Shown here: piece by piece, positions 46,891-58,690 of the stretch
Layout of the letters: each line of letters opens with the position of its first letter
How positions within the stretch are numbered: the first letter of the stretch is position 1
Assembly (NCBI GenBank): GCA_009792885.1
Contig: WMCF01000003.1
Coordinates: 10,520,518-10,584,517 of the forward strand
Source: Eremophila alpestris peregrina
Lineage: Eukaryota; Chordata; Aves; Passeriformes; Alaudidae
Direction of reading: 5' to 3'
DNA length: 64,000 nt
Translations under genes and position numbers: made by a program
Notes under the pieces: generated by a model
The model's input: the letters and a program-made list of their open reading frames with translations, nothing else
Database searches by the model: none
Told to the model about the DNA's origin: nothing

Positions 46891-49800
46891 AAGATAAAGA
46901 TAGCTCATTCACAAAATCTTTTAAATAACATTTAGAAGTAGTATTGTTAAAGCTCGTAGTTTTGTAAGGCAAAAATATGTGGCATATTTATGTGGCCCAC
47001 TGTATACATTAAGATTTGTTAATTATTTAGGAAAAATAGTTTGTTTCTAATCATAAGGTTCAGTAGGTAATTCATTCCACATAAAGCACGTTATGTGGAA
47101 TATAACAATATGACACTATCAACTCTTATCTGTAACCTTAGAAAATGGTACATTCAAAAATGGAGAATTGTTATTAAATCCTGTTGATTCCTGAAAGCAA
47201 CCAGACCAATTAATGGCATTTCATTTTCAGTGTTTAGCAATTGCAATAATTTTACTTCAGACCCAGTTAGCATTTTGGTTTTCACCAATGGAGCTAAATA
47301 AAATCTAATAAAGACTAATAAAGGGCAGTTTCCTAAAGGAAAGGCAAAGTTCCCTAAGGAGCAAGAAAAAGAGATATTGAGAGAAAAGGGAGCAGAAATG
47401 GTAAGCTAACAATGAATACATTCACTTATTAATGATTCTGAGTGTAACCATAGGGTACTGAAGGAATAATAATGACTAAATATTTAGTTGCTACAGTTAC
47501 TACCCTTGATCTTTCCATGAACCTCCCAAAGTGACAGCAGTGAGCACAGCTGTGGATCAGGGCCAAGTTTGCACTTTTGCCCATGGATCGTAATTAAAAT
47601 AGATTTATGAATGAGGAAATGCCTGCAGATAGAGATCAGTCTTGCAACATTTCCCAGAGGTCATTAGATTTTTTGAAGACTAAACCATAGTTTATATCTA
47701 CCCACTTATTGTAGATTCTTCCCTTTACAGCACATTTATTACTGTGAAAAAGGCAGCTGAGTATGCATTCCAGTGAGATTCAGGGACACTATTACTCATA
47801 CTCATAGTTTGGCTTATAATAGCTTTGATTATATGGGCATCATTGTTTTCAGTGGCATAAAAGAGTCTAATTGCCTTGCTTGCAGAATGCAAACTGTTTC
47901 CTTTTATGAATCCATGGAAATAAAAACTGTGTATGGAAAGGATTATTATGAATTTTAGATTTACCCTAATGGGCTCTTTTATGACTTTTTTCTGAGAGGA
48001 TATTTTTCTTGTAATTCCTACTTACCATTGGTTACATAATTTCAGCCGAGTCTCATTGCTTCTTCCTGAATTACCATGAAAGACCATCCTATACTTATAA
48101 TGGAAGGGTTTATATTTTTCACCCTAAATACACTTGTACCTCATATGACAAACTGAATTTGTGAGATTAATTGAAAGAAAAACTTTTTCACATCTTTTAT
48201 TAATACTCAGTGTTCAAAAGAGAAAAAAGGAGAGACAGGTAGAAACAGCAAATTACAGCCCAAGAGTGACGCTGAGTACGCAGATGGGGCTTGTTCACTT
48301 TTCATAATGACATCAGCTTCTTGCACTTCTTTCCAAATCTGTGTCTATTTGATTGGAAACAGACAATGCATTCTCACTCCTACCAATTCCTGGTCACTTC
48401 ATGCAAAGAAATTTCACATCCTTGTTAAAAGGATTTCTGTGTTTGTACTTGTGCATGTTTTGTTTTTCAGCAAACACGTATCACCTCCCTGATTGCACAA
48501 TTTCTCTGTTTTATGATTCATTCTGTTATAAAGGAAATACCAGGAGAATACATATGTAAAATTTGAGCTTCCTAAATGAATACTTTACAGGAATATATCT
48601 TGATTTTTCATGAATTTGCATAGTTCCATGGGCATTTATGACCAAATAAATGCATTCTAGGAACTTGCTATTATGTACATTGATCATTCCCAAAGCAAAT
48701 AATGATGAAAACAAAGCAATTTTAGATATCACAGCCTTAGTTTTCATTACAATATGTAGTGCATATGTATGAAAGCATGTGGAAGGAAATTTTCTTTCCT
48801 CTGTGCATTCCCCTGTTTCTGATGTTAATTTAAATTACACAAGTAACTAGCAGTCTCTCCAGTGCAATAGTCCCACATGGAGACTGGTTGTGAATAAGAA
48901 ATTCTCTTCAAATTGTTTCACTGGTGGCTTCCACCACTGCAAACAATTTTATTGAGAGAATTGTCAGCTAGTTTGATTTTTTGATTATTTTTCCCTGACA
49001 GATCACTGGAAGAAACAACAGCCTGAAGGAGAGTAAGATCAAAGAATTACTGAACTACATTACTTATTATGAATAGACAGCTGTCTTGCAGATGCAATTT
49101 AATACTAGGACATAATATATTCTAAGCTAGATAAGATATCTGGAGTTCATTATACAGCCCTGAAGAGTTGTAAAAGCCAAACCCGGTCATGGTGAGCACA
49201 CACTGGTGATAAGCATTAGCAGTATTTTTATTGGATAAAATATTCTACCATCACCAATGCCACTATTCCCCCATAAAAACATAGAGTTTCAAGGCCATAG
49301 TATGGTACAATACTTCAGCATGAACTTCAAAAAATAATTTGACATGATATTTTCCTTTTGATTTTATTGTTTAAAGTACATTATTTCAAAGCGAAAGAAA
49401 AAGAAAAGGGTAATTGGGAATTTTAAAATTTTTGCAGGCCTGATATCTTCTTTCTAACTCAAGGAAGACAGAGTTCAAATAACAAACTCAGTGAGATAAT
49501 AGAATGACACTGACTCGAGGATTTCAGTTCTTTAGAACATTCTCCTAAAATGAAAGATTTCCTTTGGAACACAAAAGATTATTTCAATTTGCAGTGGTTG
49601 GTGTTACATCAGGACTGAGCATTTTCATGTTTTGGATACTTTTTTCAAATACATCTCTACTTGTTCATAAAGTTGAATGTGTGAACATATATGTACTTAT
49701 TACTTGTCTTAGTTTCCTTTTAACACCAGAAGATGCTGTCCATCTAACACAGGTACATACACAGAAAAAAAAAAGTGGGTATTACTATCGATAATTTTCC

Positions 49801-50179
49801 TTCTGCTTATTCCAAAAAACAATTATGATTGCATCAAACTGAATTTTATCTTCAGTTTACTATTTATACTAGCACAGACATTCAGGTTCTTAGGCAATTT
49901 TTTTTAATGCAGACTTTCTTATGTGATTTTTCCATCATTTCTGTTTCAGAATAGCTACAACACCCTTTCTATAGTAACTTTAGTTTATCTAACCCAACAA
50001 GTGTGAAAAAAAATAGTAAAATAAAAATAAATTTGAGTTTCCCTCCTGCTTCTGAGCAATGGTGGAAGTTCATATTCAGATTGGTTCCAATCTCATCAAT
50101 ATCTACATCTCTCTTAGAGAGAAAATTGATTTTCCTTACTTGGCTAAAGTCTGCATGGACTTTAACTTTGTTCCTGTCT
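46891..50179. other. unique non-coding sequence
   Basis: AT-rich, with no recognised gene or repeat. The 76-residue open frame at 49564-49794 has a hydrophobic stretch but no upstream signals or homology that I recognise. Confidence 0.5.
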
Positions 50180-50654
50180 CTTCTATCTTGTTTCCACCCT
50201 GAGCACTCCAGGAGGAATGGGCTATGTGATCAAAACACCTCATTGCTGCCACTCTTCCTACCTCACACATTTTCTATGCTCCAGCATGGATCTTTTCCAT
50301 GGATTACAATTCTTCAGGAACAGACTTTTTCTGAAAAGATTTAGTGTTAATCCCCCATAGGACACAGGTCCTGTCAGAATGTTTTCTCCTTCACAGTCTT
50401 CTCTCTACAGGCTGCATTTTCTATCAGGAGGCAACAATTTGGGTTTTCCATGGGCTGTAATTTCTTTCAGGCATTGTCTCCTGCTGCAGCACAGGGTCGT
50501 CCCCTGGATGCAGGGGGTGAAGCAGGTCACCACTATATTTTCTACAGACTCCAGTGAAGTCTCTGATGTTTGTAGTTTATTCACTCCTTCTCCCCATCCT
50601 TCCTTACTCACCTTGGTATATCACAGGGCTCTTTCTCCCATATTTTGCTCACAG
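50180..50654. mobile_element. old ERV-type interspersed repeat, left part (split by CR1)
   Basis: Contains diverged internal units: TTCCATGGATTACAATTCTT at about 50297 against TTCCATGGGCTGTAATTTCT at about 50445, with CTCCAGCATGG, ACAGGTCCTGTCAG and CACAGGGTCGTCCCCTGGA blocks, then CTCACCTTGGTAT and CAGGGCTCTTTCTCC. I recognise this as a dispersed avian repeat associated with ERVs, made of imperfect units. It is heavily mutated. It continues beyond the CR1 insertion at 51733. The left end could extend to about 50040. Strand not assigned. Confidence 0.55.
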
Positions 50655-51725
50655 AAGCACAGAATGGCTCCAGCTGGAAAAGACCACAGTGGGTCATCTG
50701 GTCCAATCTCCGTATTCAAGTAGGGTCACCCTACAGCAGACTTCACAGCTTTTTCTCCTAATGATTCTTGAATTTCTTTGGTGGGAGAACCTTTCTGGGC
50801 CATCTGTTCCAGTGCTTGGTCACCCACACAGTGAAAAAGTTCTTCCTCAAATCCAGGTGGAACTTCCTGTGCATCAGTTTCTGCCCGTTGTCCCTTTTCC
50901 TATTGCTTGGCAACACCAAGAACCAGGATCCAGCCTCTTGACATCTTCCCTTCAGACAAACATACATTGGTGAGGTCCTCTCTCATTTGTATCTTCTCGT
51001 AGTTGAACAGGCTCAATTCTCTGAGCCTCCCTAATAAGAGAGATGTTCCAGTCCTTTATCATTTTTGACACCCCATTGCACTCACGCCAGGAGCTCCCTG
51101 TCTCTCTTTTACTGAGGAACCCGCAACTGGACACAGCACTCCAGATTTGGCCTCACCAGAGGCAGGATCACCTCCCTCAACCTGGCAGTGTTATCCCAAT
51201 GCACCCCAGGATAGCATTGGCCTTCCTGGCCTTCAGGACACACTGCTGGCTCATGGATAGTTTGTGGTCTGCCAGGACCCCCAGGTATTTCTCCGCAGAG
51301 CTGCTTTCCAGAAGGTCAGCCAGAGCCTGTTCTGATCCATGGGGTTATTCCTCCCCAGGTACAGGACCCTGGATTTCAGAAGGTTCCTCTCTGCCCATCT
51401 CCCCAACCTGTCGAGCTCCTCCTGCAGGGCTGCACAGCCCTCTGGGGTATCAGCCACTGCTCCCAGATTGGTGCCACCAGTGAACTTGCTGAGGAGGGAT
51501 CTGCACCTTCATCCAAGTCATTGATGAATAAATCAAACAATATTGGACCCAATACTGAGCACTGGGGCACACTGTTAGTTACAAGCTTCCAACTAGACCC
51601 TGTGCCACTGACTATGACCCTCTGGGATCTGCCATTCAGGCAGTTCTCTATCCACCTATCTGTCCACTCATCCAGTTCACACTTCCTGAGTTTGCCTAAG
51701 AGCATATCCTGATAAACTCCTGTCT
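50655..51725 (-). mobile_element. CR1, about 1.07 kb, with 7-bp target duplication
   Basis: The plus strand starts AAGCACAGAATGGCTCC and ends near CTTCCTGAGTTTGCCTAAGA; the element is on the minus strand. It keeps the end of ORF2: minus-strand translation at 51705-51376 includes SVPQCSVLGPILFDLF followed by INDLDEG, the core of the CR1 reverse transcriptase, with Gly to Cys in VPQG. CTCACAG occurs on both sides (50648-50654 and 51726-51732), a 7-bp target duplication. It is 5'-truncated and its ORF is broken. It sits inside an older repeat. Confidence 0.95.
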
Positions 51726-51732
51726 CTCACAG

Positions 51733-51880
51733 GTGCATTTTTTGCCTTTTTTGTTTGTTAGTGGGGCTATTTTGGAACTGGCTGGAATCAGCTGCGTCCA
51801 ACATAATCCTTAGTCTCTTCTCATAGGAGCCACCCCACTAAAAAAACCTTGCAAGGTAGAACAAATATAGTAATATAGAA
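51733..51880. mobile_element. old ERV-type interspersed repeat, right part
   Basis: Begins directly after the CR1 target duplication: GTGCATTTTTTGCC, GTGGGGCTATTTTGGAACTG, AATCAGCTGCGTCCAACA, CTTCTCATAGGAGCCACCCC and AACCTTGCAAG. These blocks follow the left part (50180-50654) in the avian repeat as I remember it, so the two parts are one element split by the CR1. Confidence 0.5.
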
Positions 51881-52349
51881 AGCCAGCTGTGTGGGTCATA
51901 AAATGCTATACTTATATAAATTTATCTGCTAAAACCATGTTTTATTCACCTTACATCTAACATGGTTTTGTCTAGAGCTATAGTTTGAATAAAAATAAGA
52001 TGCATCTCTTTATTGTCAGAAAGATTTTTACATGCTTCTAAATTTCTTTCTTTTTTTAACCTAGATTCTTGCCCATATAATACATGGACTATATTATTAC
52101 AGAGAAAGTAGACAGATTTGCAAAGTATCAGTGATATAGGATGAAAGAACAGAACAGATTCTCCAAATCAACTGGAATACATTTGAAGATCTTGTCCTGA
52201 CACATAATTCTATAAATTTCTGTCTAATTATCAAGATACTGATATCAAAGAATGCAGTGAATGAGAAGCTGAAGGTGATTCTAAACTTCATTCCATAAAA
52301 GATGACTCTAAGGCTAAAGAGTGCTTGAGACCACTGAATGTCTGATGCC

Positions 52350-52370
52350 GGTGCCTGAAATTCAGGCACC
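52350..52370. repeat. perfect short inverted repeat
   Basis: Arms GGTGCCTGAA (52350-52359) and TTCAGGCACC (52361-52370) are exact reverse complements around a single A. Too tight for a stable hairpin loop without losing pairs. It could be a palindromic binding site or chance. Confidence 0.9.
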
Positions 52371-55300
52371 TGCTCAAAGCCATTCAGGCAAGAAGTGAGA
52401 TGACTAAATAAAAACACCCAAGGGATGCAAATAACTTGTGTATTTCTATTGTAGAGTATGGAATTGTTTTGCCAAATTGAAATCTTAATAAGGCAAAAGA
52501 TAACATGTTTCTCCTGTTATCAAGCATACTGTGACTGACTGCTATCAAGGAATATGATTTATAGCTTTGTAGAGAATTTATGAAACTACCTGAACTCTCT
52601 GAACCAGTCCATTCTTATCTGAATATATTGAAGACTTGGTCTTGGGAAAGTAGCTGCCAAATGAACTCAGGAAATTCGCTGAGGATTAGGATTGATAAAT
52701 GACTGTATAGGAGCATGCAGAATTTAACAGGGTATGGTGGAGGCAAAGAGAAAAGCAAAACTGTAGCTTGATCATTCTTTGAGCATGTACTCTAAGCACA
52801 GGGGTCTACAGTTCATCTCAGCAGCAGTGATTGCCTTTACTACTCTTTTTCTGGCACTGAATAGAAACAGGTGTCTGCACTGACCTCTCTGTATTTTTAG
52901 TCCCAAGGTATTTGCTTACTTTCTAAATAGAGTGAGAATATTGAGAATTTACTTTTGTGTCTGAGATGGTGTAGTGGTACAATCTATCCAGATAAAGTCT
53001 CCTCTCTGAATTAGCCTTAGTTCATTTCCAGTGTTGCCAAGAATGTTGGAGAAATACTTAATTAAGAATCTTACTCTAATTGTATCAAGTCCAGTACTTT
53101 TTTCCCTTGTGCTCCTCAGTAAGAGTGCAACTGTAGATGCCCAAGGAGAAAGAAAGAAACAAACATAATTAAGAAAAATGGAAGTAGTAATATATGGTGT
53201 TTTGTTTTACTAAGATGCAGGACACGTAAAATGAATTAACTTATGAGTGGAAGAAACAGGCAGAAAAGTGGGTGTATTTATACAGCTGACAAGGTAGGCC
53301 CATCATTTTTTTAAAGGATTTGTAACCTTTATAGATCTAAATCCTCCTGGCTACCCAAGCCACAGCTGTTGTTTAGATAGTTTTTCCATGTTGTTTTTCT
53401 TTCTCTCTCTCCATTCAAGCTTGATTATTGTTATGTACTTTCCATGACGTATTACTTCTAAAATGTTGGGAAATCTTATACTTAATACATACTTTTTCAG
53501 CCCTCTTCTAGATGCTGTATCCCTCCAACCAATTTTCCCTTTTATTCCACCAGCTGTTACATGTAACAAATGTATCCTAAAAGAGGTTTAAGATGTTGGT
53601 TTTTATTTGAAGAAAAAGTGACAAGGATGACAACCAAGCATCTAGTTCATTTCATTTTAGGTACAAGCATCTGGAAGGCAGGAACAAAAAAAGAAATATT
53701 TCCACAGTAAACTATGATCATGTGATTCAGGAACAATGCCATAGAAGAGTAATGATAAAAATTTACATGGAACATCTGTTCAGTGCATTCATATTAATTT
53801 AATTCTTCTTGTCCAAAATATTGTACTAATCAGAATTTTCTGTTGAGAAATGCTCACAGAAAATAATGAGCTGATTTCAAGAGTTAGTAAGCTTAAGACA
53901 GAAAAGAACCTTGCCCATGTGGCCTCTACGTATATTCAAAACCAAGCTTTTTATTTGGCAATTGAAAATTGAGCAGTCACAGTACACTGTTCAGAAATGA
54001 CATGATTAAGGCAAAAGTTTTAATAGGAATACTCAGGGTGATTCCAATTGAAAAGTCATAAGCTACTTGCAGAACCTTTGGGGACTGAATGGGAAAAAAT
54101 CCGGTATGTGTTTACTCTCTGCTTTTATACTTTGTGCACAAGCACTCTCACACCCAAATTCTCTCATCAGTTTTTACATAAGATTTAAGAGTGCCTTCCA
54201 GGTTACTGGTAGCATTACACCTGTCGTGTACCAAAGGCTGAAAACTCTGGCTTTTTGATCTCCCTCCTAGATATCCACATGAAGCATGTCCACTGTTGAC
54301 TCTGCTGGTGGAGATCTGTAAGTCTGTCTTACGGAAGGTCCAACACAGAAAATCACGTAACCATGTCCACATAAAAAGTTAATTTGTTCATTCCCCTCTC
54401 CACCCTCCACAATCTGCCAGGCATGGCATACTTTCCCTAAAAGCTTACAGCAGACTAAGATGAGCAGGCTTTTCCCTATAGGATGACAGTCAAATTGCCA
54501 GGGTTCACAGGAACCTGGAGACTGGTATCTGGGTCATGACTTTTATGAAGAGTGCCTGCCACAGAAAGACAGGAAGGTGACTTCTATGAAGAATGCTGCA
54601 GTTCACATCTGCCTTCACTTATACTGACTTGGAAAGAAATTAAAGGCATGAAGCTGGGGACTTCCAGTCTTTTTTAACAAAGATTAAATGCCTTTAATGC
54701 TGTATTAAAAAAAAAAAATCCATTTTATTAGCTATCTGGAAAAAATTGTCGGATCTGAATTTAAAGTTTATCTGAGGAGCAGTGGAGAACAAATCGCCCT
54801 GGTTTTGCTTTTATTGATGTCAAATCACTTTTGAGCAGATTAGAGGAACTAATTCAGAACACAGCCTGTTTTTGTGTTCTTAACCTCTCTTTGGATACTT
54901 TGCCTAATGCTTTAGCCTGCATGTGTGTATAGCCCTGCTAGACTCCAACAGATGGCCTGTATCAAAGTTTTCCTTGAAAGAACTGTGACTAATGTGAGCT
55001 GGCTTCATTAATCAAATGTAATCTGTATGGAAATAGTCTCTAGCTGTGAATTGAGTAATTTCAAAAGGCCAGAGTTAGAAAGGACACAATTGGTGTACAC
55101 AAACGCACAAATGTCCTTTTTTTGTGTGTGTTTGTTAATGTTTGTGAGGCAGAATATTGAAAGAATGTATTGGGATTGTTCATAAAGTATACTCTGTAGT
55201 TACAGATTCCTTATAAAGACCTATAAAGTTCATTAACTTATATCAATGAATGATTTTTGGATAAGGTCTTTTAAAAACAAAGTAGTTTGGTTTTTTTAAT

Positions 55301-56451
55301 TTGGTCTCACTTCTTAGAAATATTTCTGCTCTTAATATGATACACTTTAGGAAGATTCCTAACTTTCAAAGCATAAAGGTTATAGATGAGAAAATGGTAT
55401 TCTGCATTCCCCCCTAGAAGCAGTGATCTGTCAGCTCTACAACCTTGTATATTAATGTAGTAGCTTCTCTGCTTAGGATGGCATCCTGCTGTCCTTGCAC
55501 AAACTGGGTAATGCAGAGCAAGCCATGACAGCACTGTTCACATGAGTGTTGGTCCAATTCTGAAAACAATGTCAGAAAATTATAACCTAGATGGACAGCC
55601 AGAAGAAAATGAGAATAAATTAAAATCCCATTATGTTTTCTTGACAATGTCAGTTCTAGCAGACTTACTGATGTCAAACAGCTGTATCGAAACCACTGAG
55701 AGACCAGCAGAGAGATGCCCACCTGTATACATAGACTGAACGGGCAGCCTGGAAATGAGATTTTTTCTGTATCAGATACTGTACTGGGCTGCTAGAAGAG
55801 ATCAAAAAGGTGAATTTAAACACACATTGACTTTGGAGGATACTTCATTCTGCATTCTCCTATGAATGTAATCTAGATGGACCTTTACTGCATTTAACAT
55901 AACAATGCAGCACAGTGTAAGCATATTCCATTAATCTGACACTGCTGCCATTACATTGACAGTAGCTCACTCCACAAATAACCCCAGTGAAATACAGTGA
56001 GCTGTTTCCTCAACTCTGGTGTTATTGTTAGTAATATACAGCAAGGCCAAAACATGGCACTTAAGTTCTGCTTCAGTGCCTTTTCAGTTGTCAGTTATGA
56101 AGACACAATATCTCCATTTAGATCTGTTTGAAAAATTAACTCTATTCTACTTTGCAAATTTACCTTATACTGCATTGCTGTGAAAATCATTAATGATAAG
56201 ATTCAATAGATGCTAGAAAGATTGCTTCAAGATCCTAAAATTGTTGATAGTCAAGTTAGACTGAGCTAATACTGAGATGAATTTGCAAAGATAGCATGGA
56301 AAGAAGGCTATAGCTAAGTCATGGTACTTTGGGGATGTTGGGGGAGAGGGTGGAGTATAGAGTGACAAATCTGAACCTGTTGTTCAAACACTGGAAAATG
56401 CATTTGAATATTGCCCAGTGACTTGGATTAATGCAGAGATACAGTATAGAT

Positions 56452-56479
56452 TAATTAAATTAAATTAAATTAAATTAAT
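56452..56479. repeat. (TTAAA)n pentamer microsatellite
   Basis: About five tandem TTAAA/AATTA units in AT-rich sequence. Confidence 0.9.
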
Positions 56480-57089
56480 ATCAAGGTCCAGACTATTTGT
56501 GTTAGCACCTCAGAAATACATCTACTACTAAAAATATTTTTTAAAAATTCCATGAATATAAAAAAACCCCAACAAACCGAAACCAATCCCTTCTAAGATA
56601 GCAAAAGTTAATGAAGTGATAAATAAGAGTATGTATAAATCCACTAAACTGACCACTCTGAATTGTTTGGAGGAAGATGTTAATCTGAACTATGTTTATT
56701 TTCATATGGCAAAATTCACGTTCACAGAACTTAAATTAAAAAAAAAAGGCTACTAGAACCACCAAAAACCAAACCAAACAAACCTAGCTAAACAAAAAGC
56801 CACTTATGCCACATTTCATTAGATTTCAATTAGACTGTAATCAGTGACAATGCAAAGGAACACAGTATCACTGAGACAATGGAAAGGTATCTTTTTAGAT
56901 AGTGGTGTGCTTTAAAGGGGTGTTTGACTATTTAAGCATGGCAACTGAGTCACATTAGACAAGTTGTTTCTAAGGTATTTTTCATGTGGTCATTACTGAA
57001 GGTCTTTTGCCAGTGACTCTGAGGTGCTCTAGTCACACTGCAGCACACTTGTATTGTCCTGTGGCTGGAGGCATCACACTTTCAGACTT

Positions 57090-58690
57090 TTTCTGAGGAA
57101 TTTCAGCCACCCTGACATCTGTTGGAAAACTAGCACAGTGAGCTGTAGGCAAACCAGAAAACTCTGGAATACATGGAGAATAACTTCCTGAGCCAGGTGA
57201 AGTCCTACCACAGTGGATGCAATACTGGATGTGATGGTCACCAATGTAAATTAACTAATCAGGAACATCAAGACTAAAGGCAGCCTGGGCTGCAGTAATC
57301 ATGCATTGGTGGAATTTGCAATCCTCAGGGATATGGATCAGGTAAGGAATAAAGTTAGGCACCTGAACTGTAGCAAAGCAAACTCCCAGCTTTCCAAGGA
57401 GATAGTCAATAGGATCCTGGCAGACTTCCCTCAGGGACAAGGGAGTGTATTAGAACTGGCAGATCTTTGAGGAAACCTTCGATAGAACACAAGAGCTAGC
57501 AATTGCCAGAAGCAAGAAATCAGACAAGGGTGGCAAGACTGATGCTGCTGAGTAGGGAACCCTTGGTCAAACTAAAGAGAAAGAAGCAAGTGTGCAGAGA
57601 GTAGAGACAAGGAGAGGTAGCCTGGGAAGAGTATAAGGATGAAGTTCAATTATGGAGAGATGGCTTGAGGAAGCAAAAGGAAGATGGAACTGAATCTGGG
57701 AAGAGACACGAAGAAAAATGGAGAGGGCTTCTATAAATATGTTAACCAGAAAAGGAAGGTCAAAGAAAATTTAGCCCCCCAACAAACAATGCTGGAAAAC
57801 TGGTAATAACAGTCTGAGTCTTCATTGGCAACATCTCTTCCCACATCTCTTGAATGCATTTGCAGCAGAATTAGGACTGGGGGAGTCACCGGCTTCCCAT
57901 TGTAAGTAAATGTCAGGTTCATGGCCACCTGAAGAACCTGAATGCGCATAAGTCTCTGGGATCCAAAGAGATTCATCACAGAGTCCAAGGGGATATGTCT
58001 GATGTAGTGCCAAGCCACATTTCATGATATTTGAAAAGTCTTGGCAATCATGTGATGTTCAGTGACTGGAAAAAAATTATGCATAAATTATACAAAATAA
58101 TAGTTCATATAGATACTGCCATCTTTAAAAAGGATAGAAAGGAGGGGCCTGGGAGCTACAGCCCAGTCAGCCTCACCTCTCTGCCTGGGGAGGTCAGGGA
58201 ACAGATGCTCCTAGAAGCTGTGATAAGGCATTTGGGGGACAGGGAGGTGACTTGAAACAGCCAGAGTGTCTTCACCAGTGGCAAGTCGTGCCTGACCAGG
58301 TGGTGGCCTTATGTTGCGGAGTGACTCCACCAGTGGACAAGGGAAGGGCTGCAGGTGCAATTTATCTGGACATCTGTAGACTTGGACACAGTCCTCCCAA
58401 CATCCTTGTGTTTAAATTGGAAAGAGGTGGATTTGATAAGTGGATGTTAGATAAGAAAGCGGTTGGATGGTTGGATTGCTTCCAGAGGGCAACGGTCAGT
58501 GGCTCAGAGTCCTGATGGACACCAGTGGCAAGTGGTGTCCCTCAGGGGTCTGTATTTGGACCAGTGTTATTTTATTTCCTCATTAATTACATGGACTGAG
58601 GGATTGAGTTCAGTCTCAGCACATTTTCAGATGACAGCAAGTTGAGTGGTGCCCTTTGACATACCTGGAGGAGTGGATGCCATCCAGTAT
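57090..58690 (+). pseudogene. CR1 ORF2 pseudogene (endonuclease end and reverse transcriptase)
   Basis: Plus-strand CR1 coding remnant of about 1.6 kb. FSHPDICWK (57102-57128) is from the end of the endonuclease domain. GGCAGCCTGGGCTGCAGTAA and GGACAGGTAGCCTGGG-type landmarks follow. The reverse transcriptase begins with YSPVSLTSLPGEV (about 58160) and continues with VDKGRAAGAIYLD, SGVPQGSVFGPVLF (58531 on) and FSDD (58624-58635), where the family has FADD. Three reading frames are needed, so there are at least two frameshifts, plus stops. The catalytic Asp pair survives but the gene is dead. It lacks the rest of ORF2 and the 3' end, unusual because CR1 copies normally lose the 5' end. Confidence 0.93.

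Larger units (their letters stand above)
51881..57089. other. long unique non-coding stretch
   Basis: No gene or datable repeat. A perfect inverted repeat with 10-base arms lies at 52350-52370. 54740-55080 resembles conserved non-coding sequence. A TTAAA pentamer run lies at 56452-56479, and A/C-rich short tracts at about 56555-56580 and 56735-56800. Confidence 0.5.

Noticed and set aside
51376..51705. Reverse transcriptase-like minus-strand frame as a host gene
   Set aside because: It is the end of CR1 ORF2, with family landmarks on both sides and a 7-bp target duplication around the element.
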